A stretch of 64,000 nt of DNA from Streptomyces mashuensis. Its GTDB lineage: Bacteria; Actinomycetota; Actinomycetes; Streptomycetales; Streptomycetaceae. Within the stretch, counting starts at the first letter, position 1; each line of letters starts with the position of its first letter. The notes under the pieces were generated by a model, which saw nothing but the letters and a program-made list of their open reading frames with translations, made no database searches and was not told the DNA's origin. This document shows positions 17,085 through 26,744 of this stretch, in pieces. The stretch covers positions 310,001 through 374,000 of the forward strand of contig NZ_BNBD01000003.1 of NCBI RefSeq assembly GCF_014654785.1, given 5' to 3'. The position numbers were made by a program, and so were the translations under genes.

Positions 17085-18062
17085 TCACACGGTGCCGAGG
17101 ATGTCCACGACGAAGACCAGCGTGTTCTTCTGCAGCTCGCTGCCCTCCTGGTTGCCGTAGCCCAGCTTCGGCGGGATCACCAGCAGCACCCGGTCCCCGA
17201 CGTGCTTGCCGACCAGGCCCTTGTCCCAGCCCTGCACCACCGAGCCCGTACCGATCTGGAAGGCCGTCGCCCCGGCGTGGTCCCAGGACGAGTCGAACTT
17301 CGCGCCGTCCTCCCACTTCACGCCGGTGTACTGGGCGATCAGGCCCTCACCGGCCTTGACCTCCGGGCCCGAGCCCTTGATCAGGACCTGTTCCTTCAGG
17401 TCGGCCGGCGGCTTCTCGTCCTTCGGGACCGTGATCTCCGCCGGCTTCTGCGACGGCGCCTTCACCACCGGCATCCCCTGCTCGGGCGCGGCCTGCTCGC
17501 CCTTCGCCTCGCTCTTGGCGTCCACCTTGCGGGCGCCGAGGACGTCCACCACCCACACCAGGCCGTCGCCCGGAGCGAAGCCCGACCGCGGGTTGGCCGC
17601 CTCCGCGACCAGGGACTTCACCGTCCCCTCCAGCAGCACCCGGCTGCCGGCCCGCTGACCCGCCAGCGCCTCACCGACCTTCGCGGGCACCTGCTGGCCC
17701 TGCTGCCCCACCTGGAGCACCTCCTGGGGACGCGCACCGCCGGCCGGCTTCCCCGGCGGCATCTGCGGATTCCAGGAGTTGATCAGCTCGCGCCCGTCCT
17801 TCATCGAGTACACCGCGTAGTCGATGCGGATGAACGAGCCCTTCTCCACCTTCTCGCCACGGCCCTCGCTCAGGGCCTTCACCACCGGCTCGTCCGCCGG
17901 CTTCGCACCCTTCGGCACCGAGACGGTGGGCTTCTCCCCGAACTTCCCTTCCACGGAGACCTTGCCGCCCCCGTCGTCGGAGCCGCACGCCGAGGCGGTC
18001 AGCAGCAGCACGGGCACGGCCAACGCCGCAGCGAGGCGACGCACGTTCTTCGCGTGGTTCAT
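17085..18062 (-). CDS. FKBP-type peptidyl-prolyl isomerase lipoprotein, two domains
   Basis: 325 residues. The signal peptide ends in a lipobox (LTASAC), so it is a membrane lipoprotein facing the outside. Residues about 60-190 form a degenerate FKBP-like domain (IRIDYAVYSMKDGRELINSW then RAGSRVLLEGTV). Residues about 230-325 form a canonical FKBP domain (LIAQYTGVKWEDGAKFDSSW, SVVQGWDKGLVG, IPPKLGYGNQEG). It probably helps extracytoplasmic protein folding. ATG 18062 is chosen; a TTG three codons earlier is in frame. It is downstream of pafA. Confidence 0.9.
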   Translation of the reverse strand: MNHAKNVRRLAAALAVPVLLLTASACGSDDGGGKVSVEGKFGEKPTVSVPKGAKPADEPVVKALSEGRGEKVEKGSFIRIDYAVYSMKDGRELINSWNPQMPPGKPAGGARPQEVLQVGQQGQQVPAKVGEALAGQRAGSRVLLEGTVKSLVAEAANPRSGFAPGDGLVWVVDVLGARKVDAKSEAKGEQAAPEQGMPVVKAPSQKPAEITVPKDEKPPADLKEQVLIKGSGPEVKAGEGLIAQYTGVKWEDGAKFDSSWDHAGATAFQIGTGSVVQGWDKGLVGKHVGDRVLLVIPPKLGYGNQEGSELQKNTLVFVVDILGTV

Positions 18063-18151
18063 GAAGTCCAACTCAGGCAGTAGAGGGCGCTGGGCAGTGC
18101 GGTCACTCTACGGCCTGTCCCCCGCCGATCAACCCCCACCGACACGGACGG

Positions 18152-18176
18152 GCGCCGGGCCCGAAGTACCCGGCGC
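18152..18176 (-). terminator. Possible pafA terminator
   Basis: An 8-bp inverted repeat GCGCCGGG/CCCGGCGC with a 9-base loop, 28 bases after the pafA stop and before the FKBP lipoprotein gene. It is short compared with other stems here, so read-through is possible. Confidence 0.4.
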
Positions 18177-18204
18177 ACACCCGTACGGGACCCGCGGGCC
18201 CCGG

Positions 18205-19566
18205 CTACATCCCCGCGATCAGCTTCTCGACCCGGTCGTCCACCGAACGGAACGGGTCCTTGCACAGCACCGTCCGCTGCGCCTGGTCGTTCAGCTTCAG
18301 GTGCACCCAGTCCACCGTGAAGTCGCGGCGCTGCTCCTGCGCCCGCCGGATGAAGTCCCCGCGCAGCCGGGCCCGCGTCGTCTGCGGCGGCACCGACTTG
18401 CCCTCGAAGATCTTCAGGTCGTTGCAGACCCGGGCCGCCTGGCCCTTGCGCTCCAGCAGGTAGTACAGGCCCCGCCGGCGGTGGATGTCGTGGTAGGCGA
18501 GGTCTATCTGCGCGATCCTCGGGTGCGACATGGTGATGTTGTTCCGCGCCCGGTAGCGCTCGATCAGCTGGTACTTCATCACCCAGTCGATCTCCGTCGC
18601 GATCCGGTCCAGGTCCTCGTCCCGGATCGCCTCCAGGGACCGCCCCCACAGCTCCAGCACCCGCTCCACCGTGCCCGTGCGGATACCGCGCCGCTCGCAG
18701 AAGTCGACGGCCTTCTCGTAGTACTCCTGCTGGATCTCCAGCGCCGACGCCTCCCGGCCGCTGGCCAGCCGCACCTTGCGGCGGCCCGTGACGTCATGGC
18801 TGACCTCGCGGATCGCCCGGATCGGGTTCTCCAGCGTCAGGTCCCGCATCACCGTGCCCGCCTCGATCATGCGCAGCACCAGGTCCGTGGCGCCGACCTT
18901 CAGCAGCATGGTCGTCTCGGACATGTTGGAGTCGCCGACGATCACATGCAGCCGGCGGTAGCGCTCGGCGTCCGCGTGCGGCTCGTCCCGCGTGTTGATG
19001 ATCGGCCGGGACCGGGTCGTCGCCGAGCTGACCCCCTCCCAGATGTGCTCGGCCCGCTGGCTCACGCAGTAGACCGCGCCGCGCGGCGTCTGGAGCACCT
19101 TCCCCGCGCCGCACAGCAGCTGCCGGGTGACCAGGAACGGGATGAGGATGTCCGCCAGACGCGAGAACTCCCCGTGCCGCGCGACGAGGTAGTTCTCGTG
19201 GCAGCCGTAGGAGTTCCCGGCGGAGTCGGTGTTGTTCTTGAAGAGGTAGACGTCGCCCGCGATGCCCTCCTCGTGGAGCCGGCGCTCGGCGTCCACCAGG
19301 AGCCCCTCGAGAATGCGCTCGCCCGCCTTGTCGTGCGTGACCAGCTCCGTCACGCTGTCGCACTCGGGCGTCGCGTACTCGGGGTGCGACCCCACGTCCA
19401 GGTAGAGACGGGCCCCGTTGCGAAGGAAGACGTTGCTGCTCCGGCCCCAGGAAACGACACGGCGGAAGAGGTAGCGCGCCACCTCGTCAGGCGACAGCCG
19501 GCGCTGCCCCCTGAACGTGCACGTGACGCCGTACTCGTTCTCCAGCCCGAAAATGCGGCGGTCCAT
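18205..19566 (-). CDS. pafA: Pup-protein ligase PafA
   Basis: A 453-residue carboxylate-amine ligase of the glutamine synthetase-like fold. It uses ATP to activate the C-terminal Glu of Pup and joins it to lysines of target proteins. The N-terminal [10 protein letters not shown] carries ATP/Mg-binding glutamates. Asp57 in [17 protein letters not shown] matches the catalytic Asp of mycobacterial PafA. The mid-region [20 protein letters not shown] and [20 protein letters not shown] motifs are shared with Dop. It is separated from prcA by an MFS/LacI pair, so it is probably transcribed apart from the core proteasome operon. Confidence 0.97.
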   Translation of the reverse strand: MDRRIFGLENEYGVTCTFRGQRRLSPDEVARYLFRRVVSWGRSSNVFLRNGARLYLDVGSHPEYATPECDSVTELVTHDKAGERILEGLLVDAERRLHEEGIAGDVYLFKNNTDSAGNSYGCHENYLVARHGEFSRLADILIPFLVTRQLLCGAGKVLQTPRGAVYCVSQRAEHIWEGVSSATTRSRPIINTRDEPHADAERYRRLHVIVGDSNMSETTMLLKVGATDLVLRMIEAGTVMRDLTLENPIRAIREVSHDVTGRRKVRLASGREASALEIQQEYYEKAVDFCERRGIRTGTVERVLELWGRSLEAIRDEDLDRIATEIDWVMKYQLIERYRARNNITMSHPRIAQIDLAYHDIHRRRGLYYLLERKGQAARVCNDLKIFEGKSVPPQTTRARLRGDFIRRAQEQRRDFTVDWVHLKLNDQAQRTVLCKDPFRSVDDRVEKLIAGM

Positions 19567-19648
19567 GCCAGAACACTACGCCTGAACCCCCGTGCTGAAA
19601 CCGGGTTCGACAGCCTGGTTCCGAGCGAATTCCCCGGTCCCGTGGCGA

Positions 19649-20905
19649 CTACTGCGCCACCGCGGTCTCCTGCGGCACCACCGGCTCGGCCTCCGAGCCC
19701 GCCACCACCGTCGAGGCGGCCGCCGGCGCGCGCAGCACCCGGCGCCCCAGGAGCAGCACCACCAGCGCCGCCGCGCCACCGCACACCGCCACCGCGAAGC
19801 CCGCGCCCGAGCCGTTGTACTGCACCGCCGGGCCGACCACGGCCGCACCGATCGAGGCGCCCACGCCGAACGACGTCACCAGCCAGGAGAACGCCTCGGT
19901 GACCGTGCCCTGCGGCGCATGCCGGTCCACCACCACGAACGCCGTGGCCAGCGACGGCGCCAGGAACACACCCGCGACACCCGCGAGCACCGTCATGCCC
20001 ACCGGGCCGGGCTGGATCACCAGCGGCGCGTAGCACACCGCCAGACCCGCCACCAGCACCCGCAGCCGCTGCTCCGGCGTACCGGCCCACTGCCGGGCAC
20101 CGTAGACCGAGCCACCGATCAGGGCACCCACACCGAGCGCGGACAGCAGGTACGAGGCCACGCCGCCACCGCCGTGGCCGTCGCCGTACGCCACCGCCGC
20201 CACGGCGATGGAGCCCAGCGCGGAACCGATGAAGAAGAACGCACCCAGCAGCACCAGCAGCCCGCGCGAGCGCAGCGCACCCAGCCAGTGCGCCTCGCGC
20301 GGCGCGCTGCGCCACGTCCGGGACGGCGGGGAGGTGACGACCGCGAGCGCGCCCAGCACGCCCAGGGCGGCCAGGACGTACAGCGAACCGGCCTCGGACC
20401 AGCACCAGACCAGGGCGGTGACGATCAGCGGGCCGACGACGTACATGACCTCCTGGGCGATGGCGTCCAGGGAGTACGCGGCGTGCAGCCGCTCCTCGCT
20501 CTTGAGCACCGAGGGCCACAGCGCCCGCAGGCCGCCCTCCAGCGGAGGCGTGAAGAAACCGGAGACGATCATCGTGGCGTAGGCCACGACCAGCGAGCCG
20601 GTGCCGAACACCGCGAAGGCCGCCATGCCGATCCCCGCCAGCAGCGCGGAGGGCAGCAGTACCCTGGGCTGGCCGTAGAGGTCCACGGCGCGGCCCAGCA
20701 GCGGCTGGCCCACGGCGTTGGCCACGCCGTACGCGGCGGACAGCGCGCCGGCGAGGGCGTAGCTGCCGCCCTCCGCGCGCACGAAGAGCACGAGAGCCAG
20801 CGCGGCCGTGGCGTTCGGCAGCCGGCCCACCAGGGTGCCGGTCAGCAGTCGCGCCGCGTGCCGCGTCCTGAGCATCTCGACGTAGCCGCCGCCCGCCGCC
20901 GCCAT
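19649..20905 (-). CDS. MFS transporter
   Basis: A 418-residue major facilitator with about twelve membrane spans. The early segment LLTGTLVGRLPNATAALALV and the following YALAGALSAAYGVANAVGQP are typical of actinobacterial MFS exporters. The ATG at 20905 follows AAAGGCGG; the frame upstream of it is non-coding. It is divergent from a LacI-family regulator across a 184-bp gap containing an 11-bp inverted repeat (20980-21006). The pair is lodged between pafA and prcA and has no obvious proteasome role. Substrate unknown. Confidence 0.9.
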   Translation of the reverse strand: MAAAGGGYVEMLRTRHAARLLTGTLVGRLPNATAALALVLFVRAEGGSYALAGALSAAYGVANAVGQPLLGRAVDLYGQPRVLLPSALLAGIGMAAFAVFGTGSLVVAYATMIVSGFFTPPLEGGLRALWPSVLKSEERLHAAYSLDAIAQEVMYVVGPLIVTALVWCWSEAGSLYVLAALGVLGALAVVTSPPSRTWRSAPREAHWLGALRSRGLLVLLGAFFFIGSALGSIAVAAVAYGDGHGGGGVASYLLSALGVGALIGGSVYGARQWAGTPEQRLRVLVAGLAVCYAPLVIQPGPVGMTVLAGVAGVFLAPSLATAFVVVDRHAPQGTVTEAFSWLVTSFGVGASIGAAVVGPAVQYNGSGAGFAVAVCGGAAALVVLLLGRRVLRAPAAASTVVAGSEAEPVVPQETAVAQ

Positions 20906-20979
20906 GGTCCGCCTTTCGGGGTGCTTCCCGGGTTGTCCCGGTGTTCTGGGGTGTCGCGTTCCGGGTTTCGTCCCGGTTT

Positions 20980-21006
20980 TACGTATAACTAGAGTAGTTA
21001 TACGTA
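20980..21006. promoter_or_regulatory. Operator between MFS and LacI genes
   Basis: An 11-bp perfect inverted repeat, TACGTATAACT (20980-20990) and AGTTATACGTA (20996-21006), with spacer AGAGT. It is an AT-rich island in the divergent gap. The position fits control of both genes; binding by the adjacent LacI regulator is inference. Confidence 0.7.
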
Positions 21007-21089
21007 TCACGAGCGCCCTCCACGGGTCCAGCCGCGTGGTAGGACAGCACCAGCAGGAACCACGGACGGCGACGAGGAGGGGCGGCGCA

Positions 21090-22202
21090 GTGACGGCGGA
21101 CGACCAGCTCACCAGCGGCCACGGCGGGCCCACGGAACGCACCGGCGACGACCGCTGGCCCACCGTCCGCGGACGGCACGCCGCCACCGCCCGCGCCACC
21201 AGCCGCGACGTGGCCCGCGCCGCCGGCGTCTCCCAGGCCACCGTCTCCCTCGTCATGGGCGACAAATGGCGCGGCCGCGTCTCCGCACCCACCGCCGACG
21301 CCGTCCGCAGAGCCGCCCGCGACCTCGGCTACCGGCCCAACCTCACCGCCCGCAGCCTCCGCCTCGGCCCCACCCGCACCGCCCTGCTCGTCGTCCCCGC
21401 CCTCACCAATGAATTCTTCGCCCGCGTCCACGCCGGCGCCGCCCGCGCCGCCGCCGCACACGACGTCGGCGTCGTCCTCTACCCCTCCCCCGAAGGCACC
21501 GGCCCCGCCCGCGACCCCTTCGCCTCCGCCCGCGCCGCCCTCGACGGCGTCATCGCCTCCTCCATGGCCGCCGAAGCCCTCACCGACCTGCGCCAGGGCG
21601 GCCTGCCCCTGGTCATGCTCGACAGCGACCCCGGACACACCCCCGCCGACGCCACCGTCAACCTCGACATCGAGGACGGCATACGGCAGGTCGCCCACCA
21701 CCTGCTCACCCTCGGCCACCGGCACTTCGCCCACATCGCCGCCGGCATCGACTCCTGGACCTTCCGGGCCCGCGCCCGCGCCCTCACCGCCGCCCTCGCC
21801 GACGTCCCCGGCACCACCTGCCGCACCGAGACCGCCACCCTCGACGTCGTCGCCGGACGCCACGCCGCCGAACGCGCCCTCGCCGCACCCGGCCCCCGCC
21901 CCACCGCGCTCATCTGCGACGGCGACGTCCTGGCCGCCGGCGCCTGCAAGGCCGTACGCCGCACCGGACTCCGCGTCCCCGACGACGTCTCCGTCACCGG
22001 CTTCGACGACTCACCCCTCGCCGTCGCCCTCGAACCCGAGCTCACGACCGTCCGCCTGCCCGCCGAGGCCGTCGGCGAGGCCGGCATGCGCGCCCTCCTC
22101 GCCGTCATGGACGGCCACCGCCCCGCCCCCGTCACCCTCCCCGTCGGCCTCGTGCCCCGCGCCTCCAGCGCCGCACACACGAACGCCGGGCGGGCCGGCT
22201 GA
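21090..22202 (+). CDS. LacI-family transcriptional regulator
   Basis: 370 residues. After a short N-terminal extension comes the LacI helix-turn-helix (TSRDVARAAGVSQATVSLVM) and hinge helix region, then a periplasmic-binding-like effector domain (ALLVVPALTNEFFARVHAG to VSVTGFDDSPLAVALEPELT). The GTG at 21090 has GAGGAGG about ten bases upstream. It is divergent from the MFS gene, which it probably controls. Codon third positions are very C-rich. The stop codon falls in the loop of the terminator hairpin at 22184-22217. Confidence 0.92.
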   Translation: MTADDQLTSGHGGPTERTGDDRWPTVRGRHAATARATSRDVARAAGVSQATVSLVMGDKWRGRVSAPTADAVRRAARDLGYRPNLTARSLRLGPTRTALLVVPALTNEFFARVHAGAARAAAAHDVGVVLYPSPEGTGPARDPFASARAALDGVIASSMAAEALTDLRQGGLPLVMLDSDPGHTPADATVNLDIEDGIRQVAHHLLTLGHRHFAHIAAGIDSWTFRARARALTAALADVPGTTCRTETATLDVVAGRHAAERALAAPGPRPTALICDGDVLAAGACKAVRRTGLRVPDDVSVTGFDDSPLAVALEPELTTVRLPAEAVGEAGMRALLAVMDGHRPAPVTLPVGLVPRASSAAHTNAGRAG

Positions 22203-22217
22203 CCGGCCCGCCCGGCG
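22184..22217 (+). terminator. LacI-gene terminator enclosing the stop codon
   Basis: A perfect 15-bp inverted repeat (22184-22198 and 22203-22217) whose 4-base loop CTGA contains the TGA stop. It lies in the convergent gap before prcA and may act on both strands. Confidence 0.8.
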
Positions 22218-22273
22218 CACGGACGGAAAACCCGAGGAGGACCCGAGAGGGCAGCGCCCCCGGGGCGCGGGAC

Positions 22274-23014
22274 CTACTCCTCGTCCCCGCCCTCACCGCT
22301 CTCCGGAGCGGCCTTGCCCTCCGCCAGCAGCCGCTCCAGCTGCCGCACCGGCAGCCGCTTGAACTTCCGCTGCTGCGGACGCCGCCGGTCCAGCACCGCG
22401 ACCTCCAGCTGCTCGGCCGTCAGCTCCCGCTCACCGCCATTGGTGTCCCGCGTCAGCGAGTCCACCGCCAGCTTCACCGCCTCCGCCAGCGACATGCCGT
22501 CCCGGTGGTTCCGGCCCAGATAACTGCTGATCTGATCCGCATTGCCGCCGACCGCCACCGAGCCGTGCTCGTCGACGATCGAACCGTCGTGCGGCAACCG
22601 GTAGATCTGGTCGTCCTCCGGGGCCGCACCGACCTCCGCGACGATCAGCTCCACCTCGTACGGCTTCTCACCCACGCTGGAGAAGATCGTGCCCAGCGTC
22701 TGCGCATAGACATTGGCCAGGCCGCGGGCGGTCACGTCCTCCCGGCCGTACGTGTAACCCCGCAGGTCGGCGTAGCGCACCCCACCGATCCGCAGATTCT
22801 CGAACTCGTTGTACTTGCCCACCGCCGCGAACGCGATGCGGTCGTAGATCTCACTGACCTTGTGCAGGGCGCGGGACGGGTTCTCGGCGACGAACAGCAC
22901 GCCGTCGCAGTACTGGAGGACCACGACGCTGCGCCCGCGCGCGATGCCCTTGCGGGCGTACTCGGCACGGTCGGCCATGGCCTGCTGGGGGGAGACATAG
23001 AACGGTGTCGACAC
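22274..23014 (-). CDS. prcA: 20S proteasome alpha subunit
   Basis: 246 residues. This alpha-type subunit forms the outer rings of the 20S core and docks the ATPase. The N-terminal gate region begins [20 protein letters not shown], followed by [14 protein letters not shown] and the alpha-subunit fold. There is no catalytic Thr at a processed N-terminus. The acidic C-terminal tail ends GGDEE. The GTG start has GAAGGGA upstream. It follows prcB by 57 bases and is probably the last gene of the dop-pup-endonuclease-prcB-prcA transcript. Confidence 0.97.
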   Translation of the reverse strand: MSTPFYVSPQQAMADRAEYARKGIARGRSVVVLQYCDGVLFVAENPSRALHKVSEIYDRIAFAAVGKYNEFENLRIGGVRYADLRGYTYGREDVTARGLANVYAQTLGTIFSSVGEKPYEVELIVAEVGAAPEDDQIYRLPHDGSIVDEHGSVAVGGNADQISSYLGRNHRDGMSLAEAVKLAVDSLTRDTNGGERELTAEQLEVAVLDRRRPQQRKFKRLPVRQLERLLAEGKAAPESGEGGDEE

Positions 23015-23071
23015 CGCGTTATCCGTCCCTTCCTGAAGATCGTTCCGTCACGGCGAGCATCCTTGCAGCCC

Positions 23072-23917
23072 TTACAGCAGCGCGGCGCGCGGGCCGTCGG
23101 GCTCCTCCAGCCGCCGCTCGTGGACGGCACGGACGATCTGCGCCAGCTCGTCCTCGCCCAGCCTCCGGAAACCCTCGTCGGTGATCACGGTGACGACCGG
23201 GTAGATACGGCGCGCGAGGTCGGGCCCGCCGGTCGCCGAGTCGTCGTCGGCGGCGTCGTACAGCGCCTGGACGACGAGCGTGGCGGCCTGCCCCTCCGTG
23301 AGGTCCTCACGGAACAGCTTCTTCAGCGCACCCCGCGCGAACAGCGAACCGGAGCCCGTCGCCGCGTACCCCACCGCCTCCTCGGACCGGCCGCCGGTCA
23401 CGTCGTAGGAGAAGATCCGGCCCTTCTGCCGGTCGACGTCCCACCCGGCGAACAGCGGCACCACGGCCAGGCCCTGCATGGCCATGCCGAGATTGCTGCG
23501 GATCATGGTGGACAGGCGGTTGGCCTTGCCCTCCAGGGAGAGCGAGACGCCCTCCACCTTCTCGAAGTGCTCCAGCTCCAGCTGGAACAGCTTCACCATC
23601 TCCACGGCCAGGCCGGCCGTGCCCGCGATGCCCACCGCCGAGTACTCGTCGGCCGGGAACACCTTCTCGATGTCGCGCTGGGCGATGAGATTCCCCATCG
23701 TGGCCCGCCGGTCACCGGCGAGCACCACCCCACCGGGGAACGTCGCCGCCACGATCGTCGTCCCGTGCGGCGCCTCGACCACGCCCTGCGCGGGCAGCTG
23801 ACGGTTCCGCGGCAGCAGGTCGGGCTGGTGCGCCGCGAGGAAGTCCATGAAGGACGAGGAGCCCGGCGTCAGGAAGGCAGCAGGTAGACGCCCGGTGCTA
23901 CGAGGGTTGGCTTCCAC
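23072..23917 (-). CDS. prcB: 20S proteasome beta subunit
   Basis: 281 residues, the catalytic subunit. A propeptide of about 52 residues ends at HG before TTIVAATF, giving Thr53 as the N-terminal nucleophile after autocleavage. Further beta-subunit motifs are [13 protein letters not shown] (with the conserved Asp and Arg) and [16 protein letters not shown]. The GTG at 23915-23917 is chosen because GGAAGGA lies upstream and the length then matches the family. The start lies inside the 3' end of the endonuclease VII-like gene (20-base overlap), so its translation is probably coupled. Confidence 0.97.
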   Translation of the reverse strand: MEANPRSTGRLPAAFLTPGSSSFMDFLAAHQPDLLPRNRQLPAQGVVEAPHGTTIVAATFPGGVVLAGDRRATMGNLIAQRDIEKVFPADEYSAVGIAGTAGLAVEMVKLFQLELEHFEKVEGVSLSLEGKANRLSTMIRSNLGMAMQGLAVVPLFAGWDVDRQKGRIFSYDVTGGRSEEAVGYAATGSGSLFARGALKKLFREDLTEGQAATLVVQALYDAADDDSATGGPDLARRIYPVVTVITDEGFRRLGEDELAQIVRAVHERRLEEPDGPRAALL

Positions 23918-24464
23918 GCATGTTTCCTTCCAGGTAATCGGCCGCACGCCGCAGGGCGTCGGGCCGGTCCTTGAATTGCCCCAGTGCTGCGTTACAACTG
24001 AAGCACAGCACGCCACGGACTTTATCGGTCGCATGACAATGATCCACATGCACCGGGCGTGCCGACAAGCAGATGCAGCAGACCCCGCCTTGCGCCATGA
24101 TCATTTGCTCCCGCTCGGCCTCCGTGATGCCGTACTTGCGCTTGAGGTGACCGGCCCGGCCCTCGACAGCCCGGCAGGACTTGCAGGCCGTTGTCAACCT
24201 GTCGGAGGCCGAACTGTTGCGAGACCACTGGGAGTGGGGCTTGATCTGCCCACTGCGGCGGCAGTACTTATGCCCCGGCGGCACAGCGACCCGCGGGCGG
24301 ATGTTCCTACCTTTCGCCTTCTGTCTCTGCTGGTGGTACTCAGCGGCACACACTCTGCAGTAGGACTGCAGCCCGTCACGCAACGACCGATTCGCAGCGA
24401 ACGCTGCGCGCGGCTTGTCCTCGCGACACCGCGCGCAGCGCTTCGTTCCCCCCGCCTGCGACAC
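23898..24464 (-). CDS. Endonuclease VII-like (HNH-fold) protein inside the proteasome operon
   Basis: 188 residues. The C-terminal part (about 108-165) is a recombination-endonuclease-VII domain: [20 protein letters not shown], zinc cysteines C129/C132 and C154/C157, and the catalytic DHCH (141-144). Upstream are two zinc-ribbon-like modules: C10/C13 with C36/C39 (complete), and C68 with C94/C97, where the second Cys of the first knuckle is Ser71. Phage T4 endonuclease VII resolves branched DNA; any such activity here is unproven. The gene lies between pup and prcB and overlaps prcB by 20 bases. Base composition is visibly less GC-rich than its neighbours. I recall similar genes at this position in other Streptomyces, so it may be an old component of the locus. 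Confidence 0.88.
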   Translation of the reverse strand: MSQAGGTKRCARCREDKPRAAFAANRSLRDGLQSYCRVCAAEYHQQRQKAKGRNIRPRVAVPPGHKYCRRSGQIKPHSQWSRNSSASDRLTTACKSCRAVEGRAGHLKRKYGITEAEREQMIMAQGGVCCICLSARPVHVDHCHATDKVRGVLCFSCNAALGQFKDRPDALRRAADYLEGNMRGSQPS

Positions 24465-24498
24465 TCACCCTCCCCTACGTTTCGAAGGCAGAAGCCGC

Positions 24499-24717
24499 TT
24501 ACTGGCCACCCTTCTGAACGAAGCTTCGAACGAAATCCTCCGCGTTCTCCTCAAGGACGTCGTCGATCTCGTCCAGCACGGAGTCCACGTCGTCCGACAG
24601 CTTCTCCTGGCGTTCCTTGAGGTCGTCCGAGACCTGCGCGTCCTGCGCCTGCTCCTCGACCTCCTCGGTCGAACGCGTGGCCCGCTGCTGTCCGCCGCCG
24701 GTGTCCTTGGTCGCCAT
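24499..24717 (-). CDS. pup: Prokaryotic ubiquitin-like protein Pup
   Basis: 72 residues, mostly disordered and strongly acidic. The conserved C-terminal helix region reads SVLDEIDDVLEENAEDFVRS, then FVQKGGQ. The terminal Gln must be deamidated to Glu by Dop before PafA can conjugate it. The ATG at 24717 follows GTGAGGGG. It lies between dop and the endonuclease VII-like gene, 34 bases before the latter. Confidence 0.97.
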   Translation of the reverse strand: MATKDTGGGQQRATRSTEEVEEQAQDAQVSDDLKERQEKLSDDVDSVLDEIDDVLEENAEDFVRSFVQKGGQ

Positions 24718-24882
24718 ACCCCTCACCCCGCTCGATTCAGCCGTGCACGAGACGTACGTACAAGATCAGACCCTACAAGCCGGGCCCCGGATCGGCCCCG
24801 TTCTTGCTGCAACTGCTACAACGTCCCGGGGCCACCCTGATGATTCCCGCTCGGTCCCCCTCTCAGACCACCCGGGCCACCC

Positions 24883-26394
24883 TCAGCCCCCGGAGAGCAC
24901 CCGGACCAGCTCCTCCGCCGTGCGGCAGCGGTCCAGGAGTTCCTTGACGTGGTTGCGGGTGCCGCGCAGGGGTTCGAGCGTGGGGACGCGCTGGAGGGAG
25001 TCGCGGCCGGGGAGGTCGAAGATCACCGAGTCCCAGGAGGCCGCGGCCACGTCGTCCGCGTACTGGTCCAGGCAGCGGCCGCGGAAGTACGCGCGGGTGT
25101 CCTCCGGCGGCGCCGTGCGGGCGCGCAGGACCGCGTCCTCCTCGACCAGGCGCTTCATCCGGCCGCGGGCGACCAGCCGGTTGTAGAGGCCCTTGTCGGC
25201 GCGGACGTCCGCGTACTGGAGGTCGACCAGGTGCAGCCGGGCCGACTCCCAGTCGAGGCCGTCGCGGCGCCGGTAGCCCTCCAGGAGCTCCAGCTTCGCC
25301 ACCCAGTCCAGCTCGCCGGCCAGGCTCATCGGGTCGCGTTCGAGCCGGCCGAGCACGTCCTCCCAGCGCGCGAGGACGTCCTTGGTCTGCTCGTCCGTGT
25401 CGGTCCCGAAGCGGTCCTCGACGTACTTGCGGGCCAGCTCGCAGTACTCCATCTGGAGCTGCACGGCGGTGAGCGTCCGGCCGTTGCGGAGCGTGACCAG
25501 GCGGCGCAGGCCGGGGTCGTGGCTGATCCGGTGGAGCGTGCGGACGGGCTGGTCGACGGCGAGGTCGGTGGTGATGAAGCCGTCCTCGATCATGGAGAGG
25601 ACGAGGGAGGTGGTGCCGAGCTTGAGGTAGGTGGAGATCTCCGAGAGGTTGGCGTCGCCGATGATCACGTGCAGCCGGCGGTACTTCTCGGCGTCCGCGT
25701 GCGGCTCGTCCCGGGTGTTGATGATCGGCCGCTTGAGGGTGGTCTCCAGGCCGACCTCGACCTCGAAGTAGTCGGCGCGCTGGCTGATCTGGAAGCCGTG
25801 CTGGTGGCCGTCCTGGCCGATGCCGACGCGGCCGGCGCCGGCGACGACCTGGCGGGAGACGAAGAAGGGCGTGAGGTGGCGCACGATGTCGGAGAAGGGG
25901 GTGTCCCGCTTCATCAGGTAGTTCTCGTGCGTGCCGTAGGAGGCGCCCTTGTTGTCGGTGTTGTTCTTGTAGAGGTGGATGGGCTGGGCGCCGGGCAGCT
26001 GCGCGGCGCGCTCGGCGGCCTCGGCCATGATCCGTTCGCCGGCCTTGTCCCAGAGGACGGCGTCGCGGGGGTTGGTGACCTCCGGGGAGCTGTACTCCGG
26101 GTGGGCGTGGTCGACGTAGAGGCGGGCGCCGTTGGTCAGGATGACGTTGGCCAGGCCGATGTCCTCGTCGGTGAGCTGGCTGGCGTCGGCGGCCTCGCGG
26201 GCGAGGTCGAAGCCGCGGGCGTCCCGCAGCGGGTTCTCCTCCTCGAAGTCCCAGCGGGCACGGCGTGCCCGGTGCATCGCGGCCGCGTAGGCGTTGACGA
26301 TCTGGGACGAGGTGAGCATGGCATTGGCGTTCGGGTGACCGGGGACGGAGATCCCGTACTCCGTCTCGATGCCCATTACTCGCCGTACGGTCAT
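24883..26394 (-). CDS. dop: Pup deamidase/depupylase Dop
   Basis: 503 residues, a paralogue of PafA. It deamidates the Pup C-terminal Gln and removes Pup from substrates. The N-terminus is MGIETEYGI. The Dop-specific loop region follows ([18 protein letters not shown]). Asp95 in [16 protein letters not shown] matches the catalytic Asp of mycobacterial Dop. Later motifs are [20 protein letters not shown] and [19 protein letters not shown]. It is the first gene of the run dop-pup-endonuclease-prcB-prcA, separated from arc upstream by 350 bases and a strong hairpin. Confidence 0.97.
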   Translation of the reverse strand: MTVRRVMGIETEYGISVPGHPNANAMLTSSQIVNAYAAAMHRARRARWDFEEENPLRDARGFDLAREAADASQLTDEDIGLANVILTNGARLYVDHAHPEYSSPEVTNPRDAVLWDKAGERIMAEAAERAAQLPGAQPIHLYKNNTDNKGASYGTHENYLMKRDTPFSDIVRHLTPFFVSRQVVAGAGRVGIGQDGHQHGFQISQRADYFEVEVGLETTLKRPIINTRDEPHADAEKYRRLHVIIGDANLSEISTYLKLGTTSLVLSMIEDGFITTDLAVDQPVRTLHRISHDPGLRRLVTLRNGRTLTAVQLQMEYCELARKYVEDRFGTDTDEQTKDVLARWEDVLGRLERDPMSLAGELDWVAKLELLEGYRRRDGLDWESARLHLVDLQYADVRADKGLYNRLVARGRMKRLVEEDAVLRARTAPPEDTRAYFRGRCLDQYADDVAAASWDSVIFDLPGRDSLQRVPTLEPLRGTRNHVKELLDRCRTAEELVRVLSGG

Positions 26395-26744
26395 GCGGCC
26401 CTCCTTGCCCGGCGGCGCCCCGTCGCGGGGTCGGCGCTCAAGTACCGCTGCGCTTCCGGTCCGTGTGCGTCCCCCACGCGCTGCGCGGCGATACCGAAGA
26501 GCCTAGAACGGCTTTGCGGCGCTGGGGAGATCATTACAGTCATTGCTCGGGTCGGTGCGGTGGGACACGGCGCCGGTCGGCGCGTCGTCCCGCGGCCGTG
26601 CGGGGCCCGGCGGGGGCACCCGTACGGGTGGCGCGGGCGGCACGTGTCGTCTCGTGCGCGCCAAAGACACGTCCGGCTGCGGATGGCCTGGTCCGTCCCC
26701 CGCCTGGGGCGGGGTGGGGAGGCATCCGCAGCCGGACGGCGGTG
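26395..26744 (-). promoter_or_regulatory. Gap between arc and dop: arc terminator plus dop promoter region
   Basis: 350 bases with no gene. The arc-proximal part holds the long hairpin at 26670-26738. The only AT-rich island, about 26521-26551, contains two AATGA half-repeats nine bases apart (minus strand) and is the most promoter-like stretch for dop. No operator of a recognised family is visible. Confidence 0.4.
26670..26738 (-). terminator. arc terminator
   Basis: A perfect 16-bp inverted repeat (26670-26685 and 26723-26738) enclosing a 37-base G/C-rich loop, starting 6 bases after the arc stop. It would isolate arc from dop. Confidence 0.75.

Noticed and set aside
19649..22202. MFS/LacI pair as a mobile insertion in the proteasome locus
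   Set aside because: No terminal repeats, integrase, tRNA or composition shift flank the pair, so mobility is not supported.
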